DNA of 64,000 nt from DAIDKA01 sp035487155 (GTDB lineage Bacteria > Pseudomonadota > Gammaproteobacteria > Steroidobacterales > Steroidobacteraceae), in assembly GCA_035487155.1 (NCBI GenBank), contig DATHMK010000031.1, positions 1 through 64,000 on the forward strand, written 5' to 3'. The notes under the pieces were generated by a model. It worked only from the letters and a program-made list of their open reading frames with translations. It was not told the DNA's origin and did not search any database. Every line of letters begins with the position of its first letter. Position 1 is the first letter of the stretch. Below, in pieces: positions 42,108-50,909 of this stretch. Both the position numbers and the translations under genes were made by a program.

Positions 42108-43324
42108 ACGCGCTCGAGCAGCAGCGCAATCCCCTGCCCGACGCCGATACACATGGTGCACAAGGCCAGGCGGCCGCCGCTGCTGTGCAGCTGATTGAGC
42201 GCGGTCAGAACCAGGCGCGCGCCGCTGGCGCCCAGTGGATGCCCGATCGCAATGGCGCCCCCGTTGGGATTGACCTGTTCGGCATCATCGGGCAATCCCA
42301 GCTCGCGCAGCACGGCGAGGGCCTGGGCGGCGAACGCCTCGTTGAGCTCGATCACGTCCAGCTGTGACAGCTTCACACCGGTGCGCGCCAGCAGCTTCTG
42401 AGTGGCTGGCGCCGGTCCGCGCCCCATCACCCGCGGCGCAACGCCCGCAACCGCCGCGTCGATGATGCGCGCGCGCGGTGTCAGACCATGGCGCTTTGCC
42501 GCCGCTTCGCTCGCCAGCAACAGCGCCGCGGCACCATCGTTGATGCCGGAGGAATTGCCCGCGGTCACCGATCCATCCGCTCGTACGACTCCCTTGAGCC
42601 GCGCGAGCCCTTCAAGCGTCGTGTCCGCCCGCGGATGCTCATCAGCGGTGATGACCACCGCTTCCTGGCGCGGCAGCGTCAGGGTGAACGGGCTGATTTC
42701 GCGCGCGAAAAACCCGCCTGCCAGGGCGCGTGCATAGCGCTGCTGGCTGCGCCAGGCGAATGCATCCTGAGCCGCGCGCGTGATGCCTCCCTGCGCGACC
42801 AGATTCTCGGCCGTCTGGGCCATGGAATCGCAGCCCACGAGCGCCTCCAGGCGCGGGTTGACCAAGCGCCAGCCCAAGGTGGTGTCCTCGAGCCGCGCGC
42901 CGCGGGCGAAGGCACTCTCGGCCTTGGCCATCACATAGGGCGCACGGGACATGCTCTCGACGCCCCCAGCTATGACCAGTTCCGCGGCGCCGGTCTGGAT
43001 GGCGCGCGCAGCCGTGATCGTGGCGTCCAGGCTCGATCCGCACAGCCGGTTGACCGTGGCTGCGGGCACGCTCTCGGGCAACCCGGACAGCAGTACCGCC
43101 ATGCGCGCGACATTGCGGTTGTCCTCCCCGGCCTGGTTGGCGCAACCGAAGCACACATCATCCAGGCAGCTCCAATCAAGCTGGGGATGACGCATCTGCA
43201 GGTCGCGCAGCGGCTGTGCTGCGAGGTCATCGGTGCGGACGCTGGACAGCACGCCCCCGTAGCGCCCGAAGGGCGTCCTGAGGTAATCGCAGACATAGGC
43301 CTGGGTGAGCCGCTCGCCGGACAT
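42104..43324 (-). CDS. pcaF: 3-oxoadipyl-CoA thiolase
   Basis: A 406-residue thiolase splitting 3-oxoadipyl-CoA into succinyl-CoA and acetyl-CoA. Catalytic residues: Cys95 in NRLCGSSLDA, His362 in IAIGHPLGASGARL and Cys392 in CTMCIGVGQG. The GCANQAGEDNRNVARMAVLL segment is diagnostic of PcaF/PaaJ. The start ATG 43324 overlaps by one base the stop of the CoA-transferase gene. It finishes the 3-oxoadipate branch begun by the dioxygenase operon. PaaJ (phenylacetate pathway) has the same chemistry, but neighbours here fit PcaF. Confidence 0.93.
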   Translation of the reverse strand: MSGERLTQAYVCDYLRTPFGRYGGVLSSVRTDDLAAQPLRDLQMRHPQLDWSCLDDVCFGCANQAGEDNRNVARMAVLLSGLPESVPAATVNRLCGSSLDATITAARAIQTGAAELVIAGGVESMSRAPYVMAKAESAFARGARLEDTTLGWRLVNPRLEALVGCDSMAQTAENLVAQGGITRAAQDAFAWRSQQRYARALAGGFFAREISPFTLTLPRQEAVVITADEHPRADTTLEGLARLKGVVRADGSVTAGNSSGINDGAAALLLASEAAAKRHGLTPRARIIDAAVAGVAPRVMGRGPAPATQKLLARTGVKLSQLDVIELNEAFAAQALAVLRELGLPDDAEQVNPNGGAIAIGHPLGASGARLVLTALNQLHSSGGRLALCTMCIGVGQGIALLLERV

Positions 43325-44115
43325 CAGCTGGCCTCCTGGTGCGCGGCGGCGGAGCGCGCCTGCAGGTCACGCAGCACCTGCAGCTCCTGTGCCGTGGGCG
43401 CCGCCGTCACCGCCAGGCTTGGTGAAAAACGCAGCGGCCAGCCACAGGCCGCGCGCGCCGCCTCCTGGGTGACTCCCGGGTGCAGGGAGGTCACCACCAG
43501 CTCGCAGGAGTCAGGATCCGGCTCGAGCACACACAGGTCGGTCATGACTCGCGTGGGACCCTGGGTGGTAAGCCCCAGGGCCGCGCGCGAACCAGGCCCG
43601 CTGCCGTGACCGAGTGATGTCACGAACGGCAGATGCTCCACGAAGGAGCGCCGCGACATCGGAATGGTGATGAAAATCTCCTGGCAACTGGAGGCAATCT
43701 CGGGCGCCCCGCCACCACCGGGCAGGCGCACCTTGGGTTTGCGGTACTCCCCGACCACGGTGGTATTGAGGTTGGCATGACGATCCATCTGCGCCCCGGA
43801 GAGAAACCCGACCGTGATGCGGCCGCCCTGCAGCCAGTAGCGGAACATCTCCGGCACGCTGACCGTGGTCAGGGCGGTCTCACACAGCTCACCGTCGCCG
43901 ATCGACAGCGGCAGCACCGTCGGCCGCGCGCCGATGGTCCCGGATTCGTAGATCAAGGTGATCTCGGGCGCGTGCGTCAGTCGGGCAAGATTGCACGCCG
44001 CCGAGGGTGCGCCAATGCCAACGAAGCACACGTCGCGATTACGCAGGGCGCGTGCGGCAACCACGGTCATCATTTCACTGGCGCTGAAAGTGCCGGCGGG
44101 TGCGTCCATGGCCAT
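43324..44115 (-). CDS. catJ: 3-oxoadipate CoA-transferase, subunit B
   Basis: A 263-residue B subunit of the CatI/CatJ-type class I CoA-transferase, which moves CoA from succinyl-CoA to 3-oxoadipate. The catalytic glutamate is Glu57 in LIYESGTIGARP, the glycine-rich region is RLPGGGGAPEIASSC, and FVGIGAPSAACNLARL marks the N-terminal CoA site. The ATG at 44115 is one base after the subunit A stop; the next ATG (44109) is also possible. Glutaconate CoA-transferase is the closest alternative, but PcaF downstream supports 3-oxoadipate. Confidence 0.88.
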   Translation of the reverse strand: MAMDAPAGTFSASEMMTVVAARALRNRDVCFVGIGAPSAACNLARLTHAPEITLIYESGTIGARPTVLPLSIGDGELCETALTTVSVPEMFRYWLQGGRITVGFLSGAQMDRHANLNTTVVGEYRKPKVRLPGGGGAPEIASSCQEIFITIPMSRRSFVEHLPFVTSLGHGSGPGSRAALGLTTQGPTRVMTDLCVLEPDPDSCELVVTSLHPGVTQEAARAACGWPLRFSPSLAVTAAPTAQELQVLRDLQARSAAAHQEAS

Positions 44116-44116
44116 G

Positions 44117-44965
44117 CTAACGCGCCCGCGGGCTGTAGGCCCGAAAGACTTCAGGACCACGCTCCAGCACCTGCTCCTGCATCCAGGCCCGGAAGCGGTC
44201 ACGGTCCCGGGAGATCTCGTCCCATTGCGTATAGAACGAGTTGGCGCGCCGATAGTAGCCCTGCGCGTAGGAGGGGTAGGCTCCGCCGGGAACCACCGCG
44301 ATCGCGGTAACGGTCCACGCCGGCAGCACCACGCAGTTCAATCCCGGCGCCGCCAGCTCATCCACCGTTTCCTCCACCGTCACGATGGCGCGCTTGGCGG
44401 CCAGCACCGCCTGCTTCTGCACACCGACAATGCCATCGAGCAATACATTGCCGGTGCGGTCGGCGCGCTGCGCGTGGATGATGGTCACATCCGGTCGAAT
44501 GGCCGGCACCGCCGCCAGCCGCTCCCCGGTAAAGGGGCATTCGATACTGCGAATGCGCGGATTGACCTTGGGCAGGTCGACACCGATATAGCCACGAAAT
44601 GCGGCAAAGGGCATGTTGGCGGCGCCCGCCTCATAGGCGTTGGCCATCGCGGCGTGGGAATGCTCCTCCAGCTGCAGGGGCTGCGGCCAGTCATTCTCGA
44701 CGGCATCGCGCAGGCGGTGCAGGGAACCCACGCCGGGGTTGCCGCCCCAGGAGAACACCAGGCGATCCGCGACGCCCATGCCGATCAGCTGGTCATAGAT
44801 GAGGTCGGGTGTCATGCGCACCAGCGTCAGGTGCCTGCGACCCTGCCGCAGCACCTCATGGGCCGCGGCAAAAGGGATCAGGTGCGTGAAGCCCTCCATG
44901 GCCACGCAATCGCCATCCCGCACATTGGCGGCGACGGCTTCGGCGAGAGAACAGAAATCAGGCAT
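44117..44965 (-). CDS. catI: 3-oxoadipate CoA-transferase, subunit A
   Basis: A 282-residue A subunit, the same length as the CatI protein of chloro-aromatic degraders. It begins PDFCSLAEAVAANVRDGDCV and includes GFTHLIPFAAAHEVLRQGRR, VFSWGGNPGVGSLHRL and GNVLLDGIVGVQKQAVLAAK. ATG 44965 is used because the frame upstream to 45166 lies inside the dioxygenase gene and has no family match. It forms the heterodimer with the B subunit at 43324 and is 22 bases downstream of the dioxygenase. Confidence 0.88.
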   Translation of the reverse strand: MPDFCSLAEAVAANVRDGDCVAMEGFTHLIPFAAAHEVLRQGRRHLTLVRMTPDLIYDQLIGMGVADRLVFSWGGNPGVGSLHRLRDAVENDWPQPLQLEEHSHAAMANAYEAGAANMPFAAFRGYIGVDLPKVNPRIRSIECPFTGERLAAVPAIRPDVTIIHAQRADRTGNVLLDGIVGVQKQAVLAAKRAIVTVEETVDELAAPGLNCVVLPAWTVTAIAVVPGGAYPSYAQGYYRRANSFYTQWDEISRDRDRFRAWMQEQVLERGPEVFRAYSPRAR

Positions 44966-44987
44966 GGACAGGGCTACTGCCCGTCGC

Positions 44988-45944
44988 TCAATACCTGAGC
45001 GGCTCGATCTTCTCCAGCAGCTCCTCACGGCGATTGGCGAAGAACGGCGGGATCTGCATCGCCGTGCCGAGCTTCTCGTACGGCTCATCGACCAGGAACC
45101 CCTGGGGCTTGGAGACCGTCGCTTCAAACAGCGCGCCGCCGGGCGTGCGCACGTAGACCGAATCAAAGTAGCCGCGATCCTTCATCTCCGAGACGTCGGT
45201 AAATCCCAGGCCCTCCAGGTGGAACTTGACCTGGCTCTGCGCCTCATGGTTGTCAACTTCAAACGCAACGTGATGCGGCACGCCCTCGCCGTAGGTCCAG
45301 CTGCCAGCGGCCACATCCGGTTCGACGCGAAATTCGACCATCGCGCCGCTGCCGCCATTGCCAACCTCATAGCGCAGGTGCCGTCCATCGGTGCCCAAAC
45401 GGCGCCCGTTCCAGCCGTTCTGCATGAACTCCTCGGAATTGTCCGCATCGCGGACGGAGACCACGATGCCATAGGTGCCGCGCAGGCCATGCTCTTGTGG
45501 CACCGCACCATTGCTGTACGGCTTGCGCGCATCGACCTTCGCCTCGATCAGCTCGTACTCAATGCCGCAGGGGTGGTGGAATGCGACCAGGCGCTCGCCG
45601 AAACGCTCCCCGAGGCTGGCCTGGAAACCACGGCCCTGCAGATAGCTGTGCCAGAAAGACGCGGAGCCCACCGGAATGGACAGCGCGACCGTGCAGATCT
45701 GGCCGGTACCCTTGCGGGCCTTGCGCCCCGAATGCTTCATCGGGAAACAGGTGATCAGGCGGCTGACATCGCCGGTGTCGTTGCCGTAGTACAGATGCAG
45801 GATCGGCTCTTCGCCGTCATACAGTGCGGTCTTCTTGACGCTCTTCAGACCCAGCACCTTGGTGTGAAAGTCATAGTCTTCCTGGGCGTTGCCGACACTG
45901 AGCGTCAGATGATGGTGGCGCCTGATGTGGTTGTTCACGCTCAT
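44988..45944 (-). CDS. Hydroquinone-type ring-cleavage dioxygenase (PcpA/LinE family)
   Basis: A 318-residue Fe(II) enzyme of the VOC superfamily, cleaving hydroquinone rings. The two VOC repeats are clear: HHHLTLSVGNAQEDYDFHTK and GTYGIVVSVRDADNSEEFMQ. Metal ligands by comparison with PcpA are His12, His225 (GVPHHVAFEV) and Glu274 (GALFEATVSK). 'VYVRTPGG' and 'RGYFDSVYV' match PcpA almost word for word as I recall it. The product, an hydroxymuconic semialdehyde, would be fed through maleylacetate to 3-oxoadipate, which the CatIJ and PcaF genes downstream can finish. No maleylacetate reductase or semialdehyde dehydrogenase is in this window. Confidence 0.88.
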   Translation of the reverse strand: MSVNNHIRRHHHLTLSVGNAQEDYDFHTKVLGLKSVKKTALYDGEEPILHLYYGNDTGDVSRLITCFPMKHSGRKARKGTGQICTVALSIPVGSASFWHSYLQGRGFQASLGERFGERLVAFHHPCGIEYELIEAKVDARKPYSNGAVPQEHGLRGTYGIVVSVRDADNSEEFMQNGWNGRRLGTDGRHLRYEVGNGGSGAMVEFRVEPDVAAGSWTYGEGVPHHVAFEVDNHEAQSQVKFHLEGLGFTDVSEMKDRGYFDSVYVRTPGGALFEATVSKPQGFLVDEPYEKLGTAMQIPPFFANRREELLEKIEPLRY

Positions 45945-46063
45945 CTTCAGTTCCCCCGAAATGTGGTACTTCCGCGCTGGATGGGTGAGTCTACCGCAAC
46001 CGCGTGGACCCGGAAATGATCACTCCCGGGTGTATAGTTAAAACACTCAATTCAAGGCTGGAT

Positions 46064-47209
46064 ATGCACAACACAGGCCACGGGATCCTGACCACCCACG
46101 TCGGCAGTCTGCCGCGCAGTCAGGCTGTCACCGATGTGATCTTCGGACGTGAGCGCGGCGAGGCCCGCGATGCAGCCCGGGACGATGAGGTGATCGCCGC
46201 GGCGGTCGCGCAGGTCGTGCAACGCCAGGTACAGATCGGCATCGACCTGGTCAGCGACGGCGAGATGAGCAAAATCAGCTATTCCACCTATGTCGCCGAG
46301 CGCCTGTCGGGCTTCGCCGGGGACACGGCGCGCGAGGCGGGCCAGGACCTGGTGGACTTTCCGGCCCTGCTGCGCAAACTGGCGGACCGCGGCGCCACGG
46401 CCAAGTATCGTCGGCCGCGCTGCGTGGGCGAGATCAAGGTGCGCAATACCCGTCCGCTTGAAACCGACATCCGCAATCTCAAAGCGGCCAGTGCCGCCGC
46501 AGCGCCCACCGGCGCCTTCATGAACGCGGCCTCACCCGGGGTCATCGCGTTCTTCCAGCCCAACGACTACTACCGAACCCAGGATGAGTATCTGGAAGCC
46601 GTCGCGGCCGCCATGCAGACCGAATACGAGGCCATTGCCGGGGCCGGGATCATCCTGCAGATCGACGCCCCGGATCTTGCGATGGGCCGTCACACCATGT
46701 ATCGCGACCGCAGCCTGGAGGAATTTGACACGCTGGCCGCGCGGCACATCGAGATCCTCAACCATGCGCTGCGCAACGTGCCGGCCGAGCGCGTGCGGAT
46801 GCACGTGTGCTGGGGCAACTATGAAGGCCCGCATCACCACGATGTGCCGATGGAGCGCCTGTTGCCCATCGTGCTCAAAGCCAAGCCGCAGGGTCTGCTG
46901 TTCGAGGCGGCCAATCCCCGCCATGCCCATGAGTGGGTGGTATTCAAGAACGCCAGGATTCCGCAGGACAAGATTCTGATTCCCGGAGTGCTCTCCACCA
47001 CCACCAATTACGTGGAACATCCACAACTGGTCGCCGAGCGCATCGAGCGCTTCGCGCAGATCGTCGGCCCGGAGCGGGTGATCGCCGGCACCGACTGTGG
47101 TTTCGGGACCTTCGCCGGTTTCGGTCCGGTGGAGCCGGATATCGCGTACATGAAGCTTCAGTCCCTGGTCGAAGGGGCACAGATCGCATCGCGTCGCTTC
47201 ACCGCCTAG
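46064..47209 (+). CDS. MetE-like (cobalamin-independent methionine synthase family) protein
   Basis: A 381-residue protein corresponding to the C-terminal catalytic barrel of cobalamin-independent methionine synthase; the folate-binding N domain is missing. Start MHNTGHGILTTHVGSLPRS is the standard opening. Zinc ligands can be proposed: His in MHVCWGNYEGPHHHDVP and Cys in GTDCGFGTFAG. Such stand-alone proteins transfer methyl or alkyl groups to thiols, for example as coenzyme M transferases or demethylases. It is divergent from the hydroquinone operon by a 119-bp gap containing AT-rich TATAGTTAAAACAC, so an aromatic O-methyl substrate is conceivable. ATG 46064 is supported by AAGGCTGG. Confidence 0.8.
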   Translation: MHNTGHGILTTHVGSLPRSQAVTDVIFGRERGEARDAARDDEVIAAAVAQVVQRQVQIGIDLVSDGEMSKISYSTYVAERLSGFAGDTAREAGQDLVDFPALLRKLADRGATAKYRRPRCVGEIKVRNTRPLETDIRNLKAASAAAAPTGAFMNAASPGVIAFFQPNDYYRTQDEYLEAVAAAMQTEYEAIAGAGIILQIDAPDLAMGRHTMYRDRSLEEFDTLAARHIEILNHALRNVPAERVRMHVCWGNYEGPHHHDVPMERLLPIVLKAKPQGLLFEAANPRHAHEWVVFKNARIPQDKILIPGVLSTTTNYVEHPQLVAERIERFAQIVGPERVIAGTDCGFGTFAGFGPVEPDIAYMKLQSLVEGAQIASRRFTA

Positions 47210-47220
47210 GAATCCGAACC

Positions 47221-49323
47221 ATGCTCACACGTTCGCGCCGTACCCCAGCCGCGCCGGCGCTGGCCTCAGCCCTCGTGGTTCTGCTGAGCGCCTGCGGCCC
47301 CGCGCAACAATCACCGAAGGTGGCCGCGGTGGCCCCGGCAACCGCCTCGGCACCCGCCCCGCTGCCCGATGAGGTTGCGCCCAACATCGATCCGAGCGTC
47401 AATCCGGGAGATGACTTCTTCGCTTTTGCCAACGGCGCCTGGCTCAAGGCCAATCCCATTCCGGCCTCCGAGTCCAACTGGGGCATCGGCAAACTGGTTG
47501 AAGAGGACCTGTACAGCAAACTGCGTACCATCAGTGAGGCCGCGGCGGCAAACAAGAGCGCCGCTGCCGGCAGCGATGAGCGCAAGGTCGGGGATTTCTG
47601 GGAAACGGCGATGGACCAGGCGCTGGCCGACAAACTCGGTATCGCACCCCTGCAGGATGATCTGGCACGCATCGATGCCATCCAGGATACCGGTGGCGTG
47701 CTCGACATGGCATTCCAGATGCAGCGCCAGAACCTTGATCCGTTCTTCGACTTCGGCATAGCGCAGGACGAGAAAGCCAGTGACGTGATGGCCGTCTACG
47801 TCATGCAAGGTGGCCTCGGTCTGCCCGAACGCGACTACTATTTCAACAAGGAAGCAGGCGTCGCCAAGGCGCGCGAGGCCTATGTGACCCACCTCACCAA
47901 CCTGCTCAAGCTGCTTGGTGTGGAGGCCGCCGGCGCCGCGACCCGGGCGCAGGCCGTCATGGCCTTCGAGACCTCGCTGGCGAAGGTATCCCGGCCCATC
48001 GCCGATCTGCGCGACCCGCAGAAGAACTACAACAAAATGACGCCGGCCGAGCTGATGCGCAAATTCACCCCCTCGATCGCCTGGCCGCAGCGCATCCAGC
48101 AGTGGCAGCTCGCGCCGGGCTACCTCATCGTCGGGCAGCCGGAGTTCTTCTCCGGCCTTGAACTGCGGCTCGCCCAGACTCCGGTGGCGACGCTGCGCGA
48201 CTATCTGCGCCTGCGCCTGGTGGATGCCTATTCCCCCTATCTGAGCAAGGCCTTCGACGACGAGCATTTCAGCTTCTATGGCCAGGTGCTGTCCGGACAG
48301 AAGGAACAGCGTCCGCGCTGGAAGCGCTCTTTGGATGCCGAAAACCGCGCCGTGGGCATGGTGCTCGGACGTGTTTTCGTCAAGGAGTATTTTCCGCAAG
48401 CCACCAAGCAACGGTACTCCGACCTGGTGGAGGCGATGCGCAAGGCCTACGACGAGCGCATCGATCGGGTGGACTGGATGAGTGCCGCGACCAAGGCGAA
48501 GGCGCATGAGAAACTCGCGCGCATGACCAAGAAGGTCGGTTATCCGGACAAATGGAAGGACTACTCGGCGCTGATCGTTGGCCGCAATTCGTATGCGGAA
48601 AACATTCGCAATGCGGACATCTGGCTGTTCAACGACGCGCTGTCGAAATTCGGCAAGCCGGTGGACCGCACCGAGTGGGACATGACACCGCAGACCTACA
48701 ACGCCTACTACAACCCCTCGAACAATGAAATCGTGCTGCCCGCGGCCCAATTCTCGATCCCGGGCTATAAGGACTCGCAGGTCGACGACGCGATCGTCTA
48801 CGGCTATGCCGCCGCCTCGACCATCGGCCATGAAATGACCCATGGCTTCGATGATGAAGGCCGCCAGTACGATGCCTCCGGCAACCTCGCCAACTGGTGG
48901 ACCAAGCAGGACGCGCTCAGGTTCAACCAGCGCGCCGCGGTCATGGTCAGGCAGTTCGACGCCTACGAGCCCCTGCCCGGGCTGCACATCAACGGCAAGG
49001 CCAGTCTGGGCGAGAATATCGCAGACTTCGGCGGTCTGCTGATCGGTCTGGACGCCTTCAAGAAGACCGCGCAGTACCAGGAGGGCAAGAAAATCGGCGG
49101 CTATACCCCGCTGCAGCGCTATTTCCTGGCCTACGGCCTAAGCTGGTTGTTCGAGGAACGCGAGGCGCTGCTGCGCAGAACGCTCTTGAGCGACGTGCAT
49201 GCGCCGCCAAAATGGCGGGTCAACGGCCCGCTGTCGAACATGCCCGAGTTCTACGAGGCCTTCGGTGTGAAGCCCGGCCAGCCGATGTACCGCCCCGAGA
49301 CGCAGCGCGTCCATATCTGGTGA
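47221..49323 (+). CDS. M13-family zinc metallopeptidase (PepO-like lipoprotein)
   Basis: A 700-residue neprilysin-type endopeptidase. Lipobox LLSAC near residue 25 predicts attachment to the envelope; the mature protein starts after an Ala/Pro linker. The catalytic HEMTH motif is at 537-541 with the third zinc ligand Glu598 in SLGENIADFGG, and NAYYNPSNNEIVLPAAQ is the substrate-binding strand. The C-terminal HAPPKWRVNGPLSNMPEF is standard, down to the penultimate residues. It begins 11 bases after the MetE-like stop and may share its message. Confidence 0.93.
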   Translation: MLTRSRRTPAAPALASALVVLLSACGPAQQSPKVAAVAPATASAPAPLPDEVAPNIDPSVNPGDDFFAFANGAWLKANPIPASESNWGIGKLVEEDLYSKLRTISEAAAANKSAAAGSDERKVGDFWETAMDQALADKLGIAPLQDDLARIDAIQDTGGVLDMAFQMQRQNLDPFFDFGIAQDEKASDVMAVYVMQGGLGLPERDYYFNKEAGVAKAREAYVTHLTNLLKLLGVEAAGAATRAQAVMAFETSLAKVSRPIADLRDPQKNYNKMTPAELMRKFTPSIAWPQRIQQWQLAPGYLIVGQPEFFSGLELRLAQTPVATLRDYLRLRLVDAYSPYLSKAFDDEHFSFYGQVLSGQKEQRPRWKRSLDAENRAVGMVLGRVFVKEYFPQATKQRYSDLVEAMRKAYDERIDRVDWMSAATKAKAHEKLARMTKKVGYPDKWKDYSALIVGRNSYAENIRNADIWLFNDALSKFGKPVDRTEWDMTPQTYNAYYNPSNNEIVLPAAQFSIPGYKDSQVDDAIVYGYAAASTIGHEMTHGFDDEGRQYDASGNLANWWTKQDALRFNQRAAVMVRQFDAYEPLPGLHINGKASLGENIADFGGLLIGLDAFKKTAQYQEGKKIGGYTPLQRYFLAYGLSWLFEEREALLRRTLLSDVHAPPKWRVNGPLSNMPEFYEAFGVKPGQPMYRPETQRVHIW

Positions 49324-49436
49324 ACGGCATATCCCGGCCAGGAGTGTTAGGAAACGCACAGTTTCGGCAGCCATGGGTGGGTTCCCGGGATCCAAACTGC
49401 CAAACTCCCGCCGCACACCGAAGCGGAGAGTGAGCT

Positions 49437-50009
49437 GTGATAGCCCTGGTCATCGGTACCTTCATACTCGTAGTCATCCTCGGCTACGCGACCGTGATCT
49501 ATAACGGCCTGGTGCGCGTGCGCAATGAAGTCAAGCTCGCCTGGTGCAACATCGACGTGCTGCTGGTGCAGCGCCACGACGAACTGCCCAAGCTGATCGA
49601 GGTCTGCAAGGGTTACATGCACCACGAGCGTGACACCTTGGAGTCCGTCGCGCGCGCCCGCACCAACGTCGAAGGCGCGCGCAGCGCCGGCAACATTCCC
49701 AGGGTGAGCGTGGCGGAGGATGCCCTGCGCAGCGGGCTGTCGAGTCTGTTTGCGGTCGCCGAACGCTATCCAGACCTGAAGGCGAACGATCTGTTCAGGA
49801 ACCTGCAGACTCGTATCAGCGCCCTGGAGACCGCGATCGCGGATCGGCGCGAGATCTACAACGATGCGGTGAATGCCCAGAACGTGCGCCTGGAAACCTT
49901 CCCGGACATGCTGATCGCCCGGCTGTTCCACTTCCCGCCGGCTGCCATGCTGAAATTCACTGCCAGCGAAACCAGCGACGTCGACCTGAAGCCCGCCTTC
50001 GGAGGTTGA
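49437..50009 (+). CDS. LemA-family protein
   Basis: A 190-residue protein with one N-terminal membrane helix (IALVIGTFILVVILGYATVIY) and then an all-helical domain: YNGLVRVRNEVKLAWCNIDVLLVQRHDELPKLIEVCKGYM, followed by EDALRSGLSSLFAVAERYPDLKAN and ISALETAIADRREIYNDAVN. This is the LemA fold, N-terminus outside. The GTG start at 49437 follows GGAGAG. It is followed at once by a GIDE-domain protein, the typical LemA pairing, suggesting a complex for envelope quality control. Confidence 0.92.
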   Translation: MIALVIGTFILVVILGYATVIYNGLVRVRNEVKLAWCNIDVLLVQRHDELPKLIEVCKGYMHHERDTLESVARARTNVEGARSAGNIPRVSVAEDALRSGLSSLFAVAERYPDLKANDLFRNLQTRISALETAIADRREIYNDAVNAQNVRLETFPDMLIARLFHFPPAAMLKFTASETSDVDLKPAFGG

Positions 50010-50011
50010 GG

Positions 50012-50899
50012 ATGGCCGGCCACGCGGCGGCGGGTTGGTGGATCCTGTGCGCCGTGAGCGGGCTCATGGCGCTGGCCGCGCTGGTGGCGTGCCTCTCGCG
50101 CCTGCGCCGCGACCGGTACATGGCCGACACCCCGCTGGTCAGGATCCGTTCGGCCGCGCAAGGCTATGTGCGCATCGAGGGTATCGCCGCCCAGCCCCCG
50201 GGTGAGGCCATGCGCTCGCCCCTCACCGGCCGCGCCTGCGTGTGGTGGGATTATCGCATTGACTACAAGGAGAAGACCGAACGGGGCGCCACGGTGTATC
50301 GGTCCATCGAAAAAGCCACCAGCGTGACCCCCTTCGTGCTGCAGGACACCGACGGCGAGTGCCTGATCGGCCCGGTCGGGGCCGAAGTCACTGCCACCAT
50401 CAATGACCGCTGGCGCGGCAACACTCCCCATCCGACGGGCCTGCCCTATTTCCAGTCCGGATTCCTGCTCGCAGGAACCGGGGACTATGTCTACCACGAA
50501 CGGCTCATCTCGCCCGCCTCGCGGCTGTCGGTCCTGGGTGAGCTGCGCTCGCACACCGAATTCGGCGCGGTGGATGAGAAAACCAAGGAAATCCTGCGGC
50601 AATGGAAGCTGGATCAGGGCGCGTTGCTGCGCCGATTCGACCGCAATCACGACGGCCAGATCGATGCCGCCGAATGGGATGCGGCGCGCGCCGCGGCCCA
50701 CAGCGAAGCCGAAGCGACGGTGCTGCACTCACCGATCGAACGGATCGGGGTCGTCGGGCAAACCACGCATGGCGAACCCTTTGTGATCGCACCCCTGGAC
50801 GCGAGGCGCCTCATTCGCCGCGAACAGCGCAACGCGGCGCTGCTGCTGCTGGCAAGCCTGCTGCTCCTGAGCCTGTGCCTGTGGGGGCTTTCGCAGTAG
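50012..50899 (+). CDS. GIDE-domain membrane protein with an EF-hand loop
   Basis: A 295-residue protein with an N-terminal helix (WWILCAVSGLMALAALVACL) and a C-terminal helix (AALLLLASLLLLSLCLWGL). The GIDE part at about 45-180 includes VRIEGIAAQPPGEAMRSPLTGRACVWWDYRI and DYVYHERLISPASRLSVLGEL. Residues 210-221 are a perfect EF-hand loop (DRNHDGQIDAAE), so calcium may be bound in the cytoplasmic or periplasmic linker. ATG 50012 is two bases after the LemA stop; a TTG six bases earlier is unlikely. It pairs with LemA. Confidence 0.88.
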   Translation: MAGHAAAGWWILCAVSGLMALAALVACLSRLRRDRYMADTPLVRIRSAAQGYVRIEGIAAQPPGEAMRSPLTGRACVWWDYRIDYKEKTERGATVYRSIEKATSVTPFVLQDTDGECLIGPVGAEVTATINDRWRGNTPHPTGLPYFQSGFLLAGTGDYVYHERLISPASRLSVLGELRSHTEFGAVDEKTKEILRQWKLDQGALLRRFDRNHDGQIDAAEWDAARAAAHSEAEATVLHSPIERIGVVGQTTHGEPFVIAPLDARRLIRREQRNAALLLLASLLLLSLCLWGLSQ

Positions 50900-50909
50900 A
50901 ATCGGGCCG

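Noticed and set aside
47311..48987. A 558-codon minus-strand frame inside the M13 peptidase gene
   Set aside because: The plus strand carries HEMTH, the glutamate ligand and a lipobox; the minus frame is a GC-rich shadow.
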